A DNA stretch of 13,682 nucleotides from Bacteroidales bacterium UBA3754. GTDB lineage: Bacteria; Bacteroidota; Bacteroidia; Bacteroidales; UBA1715. The notes beneath the pieces were generated by a model. It was not told where the DNA came from and did not search any database. It worked only from the letters and a program-made list of their open reading frames with translations. Both the position numbers and the translations under genes were made by a program. Of this stretch, positions 6,331 to 13,579 are shown one piece after another. How positions within the stretch are numbered: position 1 is the stretch's first letter; every line of letters begins with the position of its first letter. Location of the stretch: the NCBI GenBank assembly GCA_002371705.1, contig DFGI01000087.1, positions 1 to 13,682 on the forward strand. Direction: 5' to 3'.

Positions 6331-8574
6331 TTATTCGGCTACCGCAGTTGTATCTGCAACTTGTTGTAATGTATCGGCTACAGTTTGAAGCGTATCTGCC
6401 GCACATTCAGCTACTTCGGCTTCGGCACCGCAGTTGAATGGCCAAATGTTGAAATACCATAATGCGGCAACGCCAATGGCAAGAAGAACAACGCCAATCA
6501 AAAGTTTCTTCCACCAAGCCATTCCCTTGTCGGCAAATGGGTCAGCCAATGTCACTTTCGGGAATTGGGCAATCTTGGTCAACGTAGCACCAAACGTAAT
6601 GTTCACAAATGCCTGAGCATTCACAGCCCAACCGTTTGCGTTCAACAGCGGAGCAAGATTACGTTTACGCAACTTCAACCACGCCATCACCATTGACGGA
6701 CCAGAAATCAACAAAATAATGCCAATGAACACCAAAATGACTTGCCACCACGTAAGTTGAGCAAAACCAGAAACAACGCTTACGCAGAACGAACCCAAGA
6801 AACCCAAAGCCATACCTATTGCAGCAAAGATACCGGCAAACTTGGCAATGTCGAACGGCTGAGCTTGTTGCGGAGCAGCACCTTCAGCAGGGACAGCGGC
6901 AGCTTTTTCTGAAACCGAAGCCGTCATATTGTCGAACGACTTGGAATCCTTTTCGGCAGCCGATTTGTTGATTAAATCAGTAACCCAATTTGCAAACTTG
7001 CGGTACGGAGACCAAAATGCCTGACGAATACTGATAGGATTATCGATGATTTTTACAACCGTTGCATCCCAATCAACACCGTCGCGATCGTAGAAAATGG
7101 CATTTTTCCCAACCATCAAATTATCAATGTCGCCATCGGTCATTACGGCAACAATCGTCATCGTCTCGTTTTTCTTTTTAGAATGGCAGTCGCAGTACAA
7201 CAAATACATTCCGCTCAAACCAGCGGTAAGATTATGTTTACCCATATCGCTCACCTTCACGCACAAATCGCAACTACGTTGGTCAATGTAAAGCGTACCA
7301 GCTTGGAAGATTGCCTTCTTGTTTTCGTCGCGCGTGTAAAAATCAGAGAAAGTCACATAGTTTTTAATCAACTTGTAAATATCTCTATAATAATGCGTTA
7401 ACTTATTAACCGTAACAATTTCGTTTGACTTGGTTTCTTCGGCTTTATCCTGTTCAACCAATGCCAACAACGCATCTTTCTGATTTTTTTCGACGATTTC
7501 CTTAATCACGTCAACGCCAAGCGATTCAACAACTTCGCCCTTCTTTGCAGCTTTCCACGCCTCGTATGGTCCGAATTTCGCACCAATTGCGTTCCAATCT
7601 GCTTCGGAGATAGATTTTTGCTTTGGAAAATCGACATCAAAAATCAGAGATTTAAGATTTGCGAAAGCAGCTTCCCACGCAGGGTTTATGCCACCATTCA
7701 ACGGTAGTTCCAATTTGCCGTTCACGCGAGCCAACGGATAGCCGGCAATCTCCTCGGTGCAAGCCGACAAACTTTTTTCGCTGATGGCTTCAAAACGAGC
7801 GACCGTCACATCCAACGCAGCCGAAGAATCAGAATTAAACGCTGTCAATTTACAACGCATGAAGAAATCTTCAACTTTTTCTTTGAGAGCATTATAGGCA
7901 GCAAGCGCGGCTTCGGTATTGTCACCATACGGAAACACAGTCGCCTTGTTTTCGTCCTCACTGGTGAACCACGTCATATAATCGTTGCAATTCGTGTAGA
8001 ATGCCTCGATTTGTTCCGCATTCACACCGTCAACGCCGCTACGGTCTGGCGTAGAGCCGATTGTTTTCACACAATTAGCAATCACGGCTTTGAGAGCTTC
8101 GTCATCGGTAGAATTTTCGGTAATCACGCCGTCGCCGTTGAATTTCGTCTTTGCAAAAATCGCAATGCTGTCGGACGTGTCTGCAACCGAGATTTCATTT
8201 TTATCAAGTTCAAGATTTGCAAGAATCTGTTTTGCAGAATCATACAATTTCTTTCCGTCTTCGTCATCTTGATTAATATCGTCAAGTGAAATCGTATCCT
8301 CCTGATTGAGCAACAAGTCAGGATTTTTCAACACTTTGGTAATCCATGTGGCAGCTTCCACAACTTCGTGCACACGAATTTTGCCGTCGCCGTCAAGGTC
8401 CATCAATTCAAGTGTTTTTTCGTCAATCTCAAGACCTTTGGTCGGACAGCTCAGCACGGTCCACATTTTTTGGTCTAACTCCTTCAGGTGGGCAATATCC
8501 TCACCAGACTCAATGTTTACGCGAGGTACGCCGCCAACAGTTGAGAATTTCCAATTGTATTGTTTTTCAGCCAT
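6331..8574 (-). CDS. EF-hand-containing multi-pass membrane protein of unknown function
   Basis: This 747-residue protein has no recognised enzyme domain and no N-terminal signal peptide. A canonical 12-residue EF-hand loop lies at 59-70 (DLDGDGKIRVHE, with D59, D61, D63 and E70). A degenerate second loop is near 144-155 (KFNGDGVIT), and a third Gly/Asp-rich turn lies near 177-190. The long middle region is soluble and mostly helical. It contains a cysteine/histidine cluster, C435-x2-C438 and C461-x-C463-H464, that could bind a metal. A Pro/Ala/Gln-rich linker (about 555-575) leads to three hydrophobic helices, about 579-604, 608-632 and 690-708. The last ~20 residues are an imperfect seven-residue repeat (ADTLQTV, ADTLQQV). 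The conserved-looking segment DNPISIRQAFWSPYRKF suggests a real family with homologues in other phyla, from memory. Calcium-responsive membrane function is inference. Confidence 0.85.
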   Translation of the reverse strand: MAEKQYNWKFSTVGGVPRVNIESGEDIAHLKELDQKMWTVLSCPTKGLEIDEKTLELMDLDGDGKIRVHEVVEAATWITKVLKNPDLLLNQEDTISLDDINQDDEDGKKLYDSAKQILANLELDKNEISVADTSDSIAIFAKTKFNGDGVITENSTDDEALKAVIANCVKTIGSTPDRSGVDGVNAEQIEAFYTNCNDYMTWFTSEDENKATVFPYGDNTEAALAAYNALKEKVEDFFMRCKLTAFNSDSSAALDVTVARFEAISEKSLSACTEEIAGYPLARVNGKLELPLNGGINPAWEAAFANLKSLIFDVDFPKQKSISEADWNAIGAKFGPYEAWKAAKKGEVVESLGVDVIKEIVEKNQKDALLALVEQDKAEETKSNEIVTVNKLTHYYRDIYKLIKNYVTFSDFYTRDENKKAIFQAGTLYIDQRSCDLCVKVSDMGKHNLTAGLSGMYLLYCDCHSKKKNETMTIVAVMTDGDIDNLMVGKNAIFYDRDGVDWDATVVKIIDNPISIRQAFWSPYRKFANWVTDLINKSAAEKDSKSFDNMTASVSEKAAAVPAEGAAPQQAQPFDIAKFAGIFAAIGMALGFLGSFCVSVVSGFAQLTWWQVILVFIGIILLISGPSMVMAWLKLRKRNLAPLLNANGWAVNAQAFVNITFGATLTKIAQFPKVTLADPFADKGMAWWKKLLIGVVLLAIGVAALWYFNIWPFNCGAEAEVAECAADTLQTVADTLQQVADTTAVAE

Positions 8575-8606
8575 AGTTGTATTTTTACAAATTATTTATT
8601 CATAAG

Positions 8607-8614
8607 CAAATATA
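8607..8614 (-). promoter_or_regulatory. -7 promoter box of the EF-hand membrane protein gene
   Basis: Read on the minus strand, 8614-8607 is TATATTTG, an exact TAnnTTTG match, 32 bases before the ATG whose first base is 8574. It implies a leader of roughly 25 bases. No clear TTTG -33 element is present. Confidence 0.5.
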
Positions 8615-8772
8615 GTTTTTTTAGGTGAATTTTTGAAGTTGGAAGAAAAAAACTTTCGCCGCATTTTCATATATAATAAAGAATAACTCATCAAGTTTAA
8701 ATTTAATTCCATTTTCGTCTATTTTTTTCCACACAAAATCCTTGAATCTCATTTTTCAATCATCAAATCTTT
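8615..8772. other. divergent intergenic core without a recognisable gene
   Basis: This stretch lies between the two divergent -7 boxes (8607-8614 minus, 8773-8780 plus). It is strongly A/T-rich, has stop codons in every frame, and shows no tRNA-like or riboswitch-like structure. It is where any shared regulator of the EF-hand gene and the redox operon would bind, but I see no clear inverted-repeat operator. Confidence 0.6.
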
Positions 8773-8780
8773 TATCTTTG
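8773..8780 (+). promoter_or_regulatory. -7 promoter box of the redox operon
   Basis: TATCTTTG is an exact match to the Bacteroidota -7 consensus TAnnTTTG, 20 bases before the ATG at 8801. A purine stretch AAAGGA (8782-8787) lies between box and start codon but is rather distant for a ribosome-binding site. No good -33 TTTG is visible. Confidence 0.55.
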
Positions 8781-8800
8781 TAAAGGATAAAATTTAAAAT

Positions 8801-10279
8801 ATGTTACGAAAATTACGAATCTCGTTTGCCGTTGTCGTGCTTGCGCTGATAACGCTTCTTTTTCTTGATTTTACAGGCACAATCCACGCCTATTTCGGTT
8901 GGTTGGCGAAAATCCAGCTTTTACCTGCAATTTTAGCATTGAACATTGGTGTTGTGGCAGGTTTGATAGTGCTTACGCTCGTGTTCGGACGACTTTACTG
9001 CTCGGTAATTTGTCCTCTCGGCATTATGCAGGACGTGTTTAGCAGATTGGGCAGAATCGGCAAAAAGAACAAATACAGATATTCTTTCTCAAAAAATCAC
9101 ACAATTCTCCGTGTGGTTGTATTGATACTGTTCATCATATTTCTTCTTGTACCGGGAATAGGTGCGGTTGCCCACCTTATTGCACCTTACAGTGCATTCG
9201 GACGAATTGCGGCGAATCTTCTTGCTCCCGTTTACGCATTGTGTAACAATGGATTGGCATACATAGCTGAACGGATGGACAGTTACGCATTCTACTCGGT
9301 TGACGTGTGGATTAAAAGTATTTCGTCTCTCGTAATCGCCATCATCACATTGGTTGTTTTGGCTGTTCTGGCGTGGAGGAACGGACGCACGTGGTGCAAC
9401 AATATCTGTCCCGTGGGAACAGTTTTGGGCTACATTGCCAAATTTTCAATCTTCAAACCTATAATTGATACGGAAAAATGTAATGGATGTGGCTTGTGTG
9501 CCCGCACGTGCAAGGCGGCCTGCATCAATACCAATGCTCACAAAATTGACTACAGCCGTTGCGTGACATGCTTCAACTGTGTTGAAACCTGCAACAGAGA
9601 CGCAATGCACTACACCCGACGCAAGAAAACCGAAACGGAATCAGCTCCACAGGACGATTCAAGACGAAAATTCTTGTCGGTTGCGGCTCTGCTCACGGCT
9701 GGAACAATGGTGAAAGCACAGACAAAAAAAGTTGACGGCGGACTTGCTGTCATACAAGACAAGAAAATCCCCACACGCACAACGCCGCCAAAGCCAGCAG
9801 GCTCGCAGAGTTTACGGCATTTCACCCAAAACTGCACGGCGTGCCAACTATGCGTTTCGGTTTGTCCAAACCACGTACTTCGACCGTCAAACAATTTGGA
9901 AACACTCATGCAGCCCGAAATGCAGTTTGAAGACGGTTTCTGCCGTCCCGAATGCGTCCGCTGCTCCGAAGTTTGTCCGACTGGTGCAATACAGAAAATT
10001 ACTCCTGCCGAAAAATCGGCGATACAAATCGGTCACGCAGTGTGGATTAAGGAGAACTGCATAGTTGAAACCGACGGCGAAAAATGCGGTAGTTGCGCCA
10101 GCCATTGCCCTGTTGGAGCAATTCTTATGGTTGTAAAAGACGAATTTAATCCTGTATTAAAAATACCCGTTGTGAACACCGAACGGTGCATTGGTTGCGG
10201 GCAATGCGAATACTACTGCCCTGCCCGTCCGCTCAGTGCTATTTATGTTGAAGGAAACGAAGTGCAACGCGAAATTTAA
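8801..10279 (+). CDS. NapH-NapG-like fusion: polytopic membrane polyferredoxin
   Basis: This 492-residue protein joins two units that are separate in nitrate-reductase operons. Residues 1-270 resemble NapH: membrane helices near 6-24, 41-63, 103-125 and 173-192, two C-x3-CP motifs (CSVICP 67-72, CNNICP 199-204), and two 4Fe-4S motifs (C227/C230/C233/C237 and C254/C257/C260/C264). Residues 287-492 resemble NapG. SRRKFLS (287-293) and a short hydrophobic run look like an internal Tat signal anchor. Four more cluster motifs follow: C345/348/351/355, C381/385/388/392, C420/429/432/436 and C463/466/469/473. Their irregular spacings (C-x3-C, C-x8-C) parallel NapG. NapGH proteins pass electrons from menaquinol to periplasmic partners, so the same role is inferred here. 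The next gene starts 7 bases downstream. CcoG/RdxA is less likely because no FixG-type C-terminal domain is present. Confidence 0.88.
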   Translation: MLRKLRISFAVVVLALITLLFLDFTGTIHAYFGWLAKIQLLPAILALNIGVVAGLIVLTLVFGRLYCSVICPLGIMQDVFSRLGRIGKKNKYRYSFSKNHTILRVVVLILFIIFLLVPGIGAVAHLIAPYSAFGRIAANLLAPVYALCNNGLAYIAERMDSYAFYSVDVWIKSISSLVIAIITLVVLAVLAWRNGRTWCNNICPVGTVLGYIAKFSIFKPIIDTEKCNGCGLCARTCKAACINTNAHKIDYSRCVTCFNCVETCNRDAMHYTRRKKTETESAPQDDSRRKFLSVAALLTAGTMVKAQTKKVDGGLAVIQDKKIPTRTTPPKPAGSQSLRHFTQNCTACQLCVSVCPNHVLRPSNNLETLMQPEMQFEDGFCRPECVRCSEVCPTGAIQKITPAEKSAIQIGHAVWIKENCIVETDGEKCGSCASHCPVGAILMVVKDEFNPVLKIPVVNTERCIGCGQCEYYCPARPLSAIYVEGNEVQREI

Positions 10280-10286
10280 CCGAACT

Positions 10287-12122
10287 ATGAAAACAGAGAA
10301 CAAAATAAACCGTCGCCGATTTTTACAGATTTTTGGAGCTGGAACTGCTGCCACGGCGGCAATGCTGACAGGTTGCTCCGATACGAAAAAGGAATCAGCA
10401 CAAACAACAAACAACGACATTCCAACCGACAAAATGACTTACCGCACGGACTCGCACGGTCAAAAAGTGTCGATTCTTGGCTACGGATGTATGCGTTTCC
10501 CCACAATTCAAGGGAAAAGCGGCCGCGAAGATGCCGAAAACGAAATAGACCAAGAGGAAGTCAACCGACTGATTGACTATGCAATAGCCCACGGCGTGAA
10601 TTTGTTCGACACGTCGCCTGCATATTGTCAGGGACGTTCCGAAAAGGCGTTGGGCATCGCTCTGAGCCGTCATAAACGCAACGAATTCTTGGTTTCCACA
10701 AAACTCTCGAACTTTGGCGTTTTCACCCGCGAAGCATCGTTGGAGATGTATTACAACTCGTTCAAGGAACTTCAAGTTGACTACATTGATTACTATCTGC
10801 TCCACTCCGTGGGCGGCGGCGACGATGCAATGGGATATTTCAAAGCCCGCTACATAGACAACGGTATTCTCGATTTTTTGTTGGAAGAACGGAAAGCAGG
10901 AAGAATCAAAAACTTAGGATTTTCATACCACGGCGACATTCGTATTTTCGATTACCTCTTGTCGCGGCACGACGAAATTCATTGGGATTTTGTGCTGATT
11001 CAGCATAGTTACGTTGACTGGAAACACGCAAAACTTATGAATCCACGAAATACCAATTCGGAATATCTTTACGGAGAATTGGACAAACGCGAGATTCCCG
11101 CCTTTGTGATGGAACCACTGTTAGGTGGTCGTTTGGCAAATTTGAACGACCACGCCACGGAATTGCTCAAACAACGCGACCCCGACGCAAGCATAGCATC
11201 GTGGGCGTTTCGATTCGCAGGCTCAATGCCAAGAATCCTTTCTGTTTTGAGCGGTATGACGTATATGGAACATTTGCAGGACAATGTAAAAACATATTCT
11301 CCGCTGAAACCGTTGAACGACGAGGAATACAAACTTTTGGAGGAAATTGCCGACATTTTTGCGAATTTCCCGATGGTTCCGTGCAACACATGCCAGTATT
11401 GTATGCCATGTCCTTACGGATTGGACATTCCAGGCATTTTCAGTCACTACAACAAATGTCTAAACGAAGGAAACGTGCAGGAAGACAGACAAAATCCCGA
11501 ATATGCGAAAGCTCGCAAAGCGTTTCTCGTTGGCTACGACCGTAGTGTGCCGAAACTCCGTCAGGCAGACCACTGCACTGAATGCGGCCGCTGTATTCCT
11601 GCCTGTCCGCAACGGATAGACATTCCACAGGAAATGCACCGAATAAACAATTTTGTAGAAACACTGAAACGCAACGGTGCCGACTTGGGCAAGGCAACTG
11701 CGATGGCTGTGCTGATAAAGAAACTCGACGAAGGAAATTATTCCTGCGTAATTGGAAAAGACGGCGAAGTTCGCACCTACAATCAAAAAGGTGTGCAAGA
11801 TTTGTACGATTTGGTGAAAGAACAAAATCCGATTATGAAGAACGCAATGATAGCCGACAAAGTGATTGGCAAAGGCGCGGCGGCAATGATAGTTTTGGGC
11901 GGATTCAGCGAAGTGTTCACACACGCTATTTGCACTTCGGCAAAAGAAATGCTTGAATCGAACGGCATCCACGTCACATTTGACAAAGAAGTTGACTACA
12001 TTATAAACAATGCAGGAACAGATTGGTGTCCGCTCGAAAAACGGGTGAAAAACTGCACCACTGCGGAAGAATGCTGGCCAATTATTGAAGACTTTGTGCT
12101 GGGATTACGCCAGAAATTGTAA
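10287..12122 (+). CDS. Tat-type lipoprotein: aldo/keto reductase with 4Fe-4S motifs and DUF1893 domain
   Basis: This 611-residue protein starts at ATG 10287; the frame is open upstream, but only this start puts the export signal at the N-terminus. The signal has NRRRFLQ (8-14), a hydrophobic stretch and lipobox LTGC with C30, predicting a Tat-exported lipoprotein. Residues about 50-340 form an aldo/keto reductase barrel of the COG1453 type, with tetrad D108, Y113, K139 and H173. Two 4Fe-4S motifs follow: C366/C369/C372/C375P and C430/C433/C436/C440P. Residues about 467-611 match DUF1893, a deaminase-like fold known from Thermotoga TM1506: GNYSCVIGKDGEV, ADKVIGKGAA, YIINNAGTDWCPLEK (C581). It lies 7 bases after the NapHG-like gene, its likely electron donor. 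The substrate is unknown; a cytosolic location is possible if the Tat-like signal is not used. Confidence 0.87.
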   Translation: MKTENKINRRRFLQIFGAGTAATAAMLTGCSDTKKESAQTTNNDIPTDKMTYRTDSHGQKVSILGYGCMRFPTIQGKSGREDAENEIDQEEVNRLIDYAIAHGVNLFDTSPAYCQGRSEKALGIALSRHKRNEFLVSTKLSNFGVFTREASLEMYYNSFKELQVDYIDYYLLHSVGGGDDAMGYFKARYIDNGILDFLLEERKAGRIKNLGFSYHGDIRIFDYLLSRHDEIHWDFVLIQHSYVDWKHAKLMNPRNTNSEYLYGELDKREIPAFVMEPLLGGRLANLNDHATELLKQRDPDASIASWAFRFAGSMPRILSVLSGMTYMEHLQDNVKTYSPLKPLNDEEYKLLEEIADIFANFPMVPCNTCQYCMPCPYGLDIPGIFSHYNKCLNEGNVQEDRQNPEYAKARKAFLVGYDRSVPKLRQADHCTECGRCIPACPQRIDIPQEMHRINNFVETLKRNGADLGKATAMAVLIKKLDEGNYSCVIGKDGEVRTYNQKGVQDLYDLVKEQNPIMKNAMIADKVIGKGAAAMIVLGGFSEVFTHAICTSAKEMLESNGIHVTFDKEVDYIINNAGTDWCPLEKRVKNCTTAEECWPIIEDFVLGLRQKL

Positions 12123-12207
12123 AAGTGGCTCATGTTTTTGTAATTTTTCTCAAAAAGTGGCTCATATTTTTGTGATTTTTTCCAAAAAGTGGCTCATATT
12201 TTCGTAA
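12121..12207 (+). repeat. three tandem 32-bp direct repeats
   Basis: Units start with AAAAGTGGCTCAT at 12121, 12153 and 12185, an exact 32-base period. The first two units are full length and differ at a few positions; the third is truncated near 12207. Each unit continues with a T-rich block that resembles the -7 promoter element: TGTTTTTG at 12133, TATTTTTG at 12165 (an exact TAnnTTTG) and TATTTTCG at 12197. The array starts inside the stop codon of the aldo/keto reductase gene and ends just before the ATPase promoter. There are no unique spacers, so this is not CRISPR. Confidence 0.9.
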
Positions 12208-12214
12208 ATTGACA

Positions 12215-12222
12215 TATATTTG
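12215..12222 (+). promoter_or_regulatory. -7 promoter box of the AAA/DUF4143 ATPase gene
   Basis: TATATTTG is an exact TAnnTTTG match, 22 bases before the ATG at 12245. It lies immediately downstream of the 32-bp repeat array, so the repeats occupy the place where an activator, repressor or -33 element would be. No TTTG -33 element is seen at the standard spacing. Confidence 0.5.
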
Positions 12223-12244
12223 CAGTGAATAAAACGTGTAATAT

Positions 12245-13579
12245 ATGTACTTACGAAGAAAAATAGACCAGTATTTTGTTGATTGGAAAAATAATCCCAA
12301 TCGTATGCCATTGGTTGTAAAAGGGTCTCGTCAAATTGGCAAGACCGCTTCCATCGTTCATTTTGCCGAAACGAACTATAAAAGTTTCATAAATATAAAT
12401 TTTGCCATTGAAACCAAATACAAAACAATTATTGAAGACGGATACGACGTTGACAGTATTGTGGCCAATATTTCCCGTATTGACACGACAAAGAAGTTCA
12501 TTCCTGGCAAGACATTGATTTTATTCGACGAATTACAGGATTTTCCCGAAATCGCGACCTCGTTGAAATTTTTCTGCATCGACAAACGCTACGATGTGAT
12601 TTGTAGCGGCTCATTGTTGGGGATAAACTATCAACGGATAGAAAGCAACAGCGTTGGCTATAAGACGAATTACGAAATGTTTTCAATGGATTTCGAGGAA
12701 TTCTTGTGGGCAAAAGGCTACGAAAATCAGATAGAAGATTTGCTCAGTCACATGAAAAATCTTGAGCCATTTAACGAAACTACAATGAAAGTGTTTCATT
12801 CATTGTTCTTGGATTTTTGCCTATTGGGCGGAATGCCCCACGTGGTTGCCAAATATATAGAACAGAATTCGTTTGAAGGCACGCTTGTGTTACAGAAAGA
12901 TTTGTTGGACGACTACAAGGAGGACATTCGCAAATATGTTACTGGCATTGAGCAGACACGCATTTTGAATGTATTCAACCGAATACCGATACAGTTGGCA
13001 CAAGACAACAAAAAATTTCAGATTTCAAAAGTTGCAAGCGGTGCACGTTTCAAGGATTATTGGGGCTGTGTGGAATGGTTGAACGACGCAGGAATCATAA
13101 ACATTTGTTGGTGCATGCAGTCGCCCCAACTTCCGTTGAAAGGCAATTACGATGTGAACAAATATAAAATTTACCTGAAAGACACTGGCTTGCTCGTTGC
13201 TTGTCTTGACGATGAAGCACAAGACGATTTGCGAAGCAACAAGAATATGAATGTTTACAAAGGAGCGTTGTACGAAAACATTGTAGGCGAAGCACTGGTA
13301 AAACAAGGATACGGCTTATTCTACTACAAACGTGATAATTCCACGTTGGAGCAGGATTTTTTTGTCCGCACAAAGAAATCACTTGTGCCAATAGAAGTGA
13401 AAGCACAAAACAACCAGTCAAAATCATTGGCTACGTTAATCAAAAGCGATTCGTACGAAGACATTCGCTGGGGCATAAAACTTTGTCATGGAAATATCGG
13501 ATATAACAATAACATCTACACATTCCCGTATTTCTGCACATTCTTGTTACGGCGCTATTTGGCAGATGTGGATTATTAA
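12245..13579 (+). CDS. AAA ATPase with DUF4143 domain
   Basis: This 444-residue protein belongs to the large AAA_14/DUF4143 family. The Walker A motif is GSRQIGKT (27-34, K33), the Walker B motif is LILFDELQ (91-98, D95 and E96), and a sensor-like CSGSLLG lies at 120-126. The DUF4143 part covers about 200-360. At the C-terminus, D371 in LEQDFFV and E384-x-K386 in IEVKA form a PD-(D/E)XK-like signature, as in many members of this family. There is no signal peptide or membrane helix. These proteins are abundant, variably present and often multi-copy in anaerobes, but their role is not established; links to defence or mobile DNA are proposed only by analogy. The gene stands alone behind its own promoter and the 32-bp repeats, and no partner gene is visible within the window. 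Confidence 0.92.
   Translation: MYLRRKIDQYFVDWKNNPNRMPLVVKGSRQIGKTASIVHFAETNYKSFININFAIETKYKTIIEDGYDVDSIVANISRIDTTKKFIPGKTLILFDELQDFPEIATSLKFFCIDKRYDVICSGSLLGINYQRIESNSVGYKTNYEMFSMDFEEFLWAKGYENQIEDLLSHMKNLEPFNETTMKVFHSLFLDFCLLGGMPHVVAKYIEQNSFEGTLVLQKDLLDDYKEDIRKYVTGIEQTRILNVFNRIPIQLAQDNKKFQISKVASGARFKDYWGCVEWLNDAGIINICWCMQSPQLPLKGNYDVNKYKIYLKDTGLLVACLDDEAQDDLRSNKNMNVYKGALYENIVGEALVKQGYGLFYYKRDNSTLEQDFFVRTKKSLVPIEVKAQNNQSKSLATLIKSDSYEDIRWGIKLCHGNIGYNNNIYTFPYFCTFLLRRYLADVDY

Noticed and set aside
8801..10279. CcoG/RdxA-type cytochrome oxidase assembly ferredoxin
   Set aside because: The N-terminal membrane part is similar in kind, but the C-terminal half is a four-cluster NapG-like ferredoxin rather than the FixG C-terminal domain, and no cco genes are nearby.
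10191..10286. N-terminal extension of the aldo/keto reductase frame up to 10191
   Set aside because: It lies over the last ferredoxin motif of the upstream gene and would bury the twin-arginine signal 33 residues inside the protein.
11460..11972. Minus-strand open frame (170 codons) opposite the aldo/keto reductase gene
   Set aside because: It overlaps the conserved 4Fe-4S and DUF1893 regions on the other strand and has the Phe/His/Cys-rich composition of an antisense frame.
12121..12207. CRISPR array or plasmid iterons
   Set aside because: The units are directly adjacent with no unique spacers, no cas genes are present, and there is no replication initiator; the setting is chromosomal housekeeping genes.
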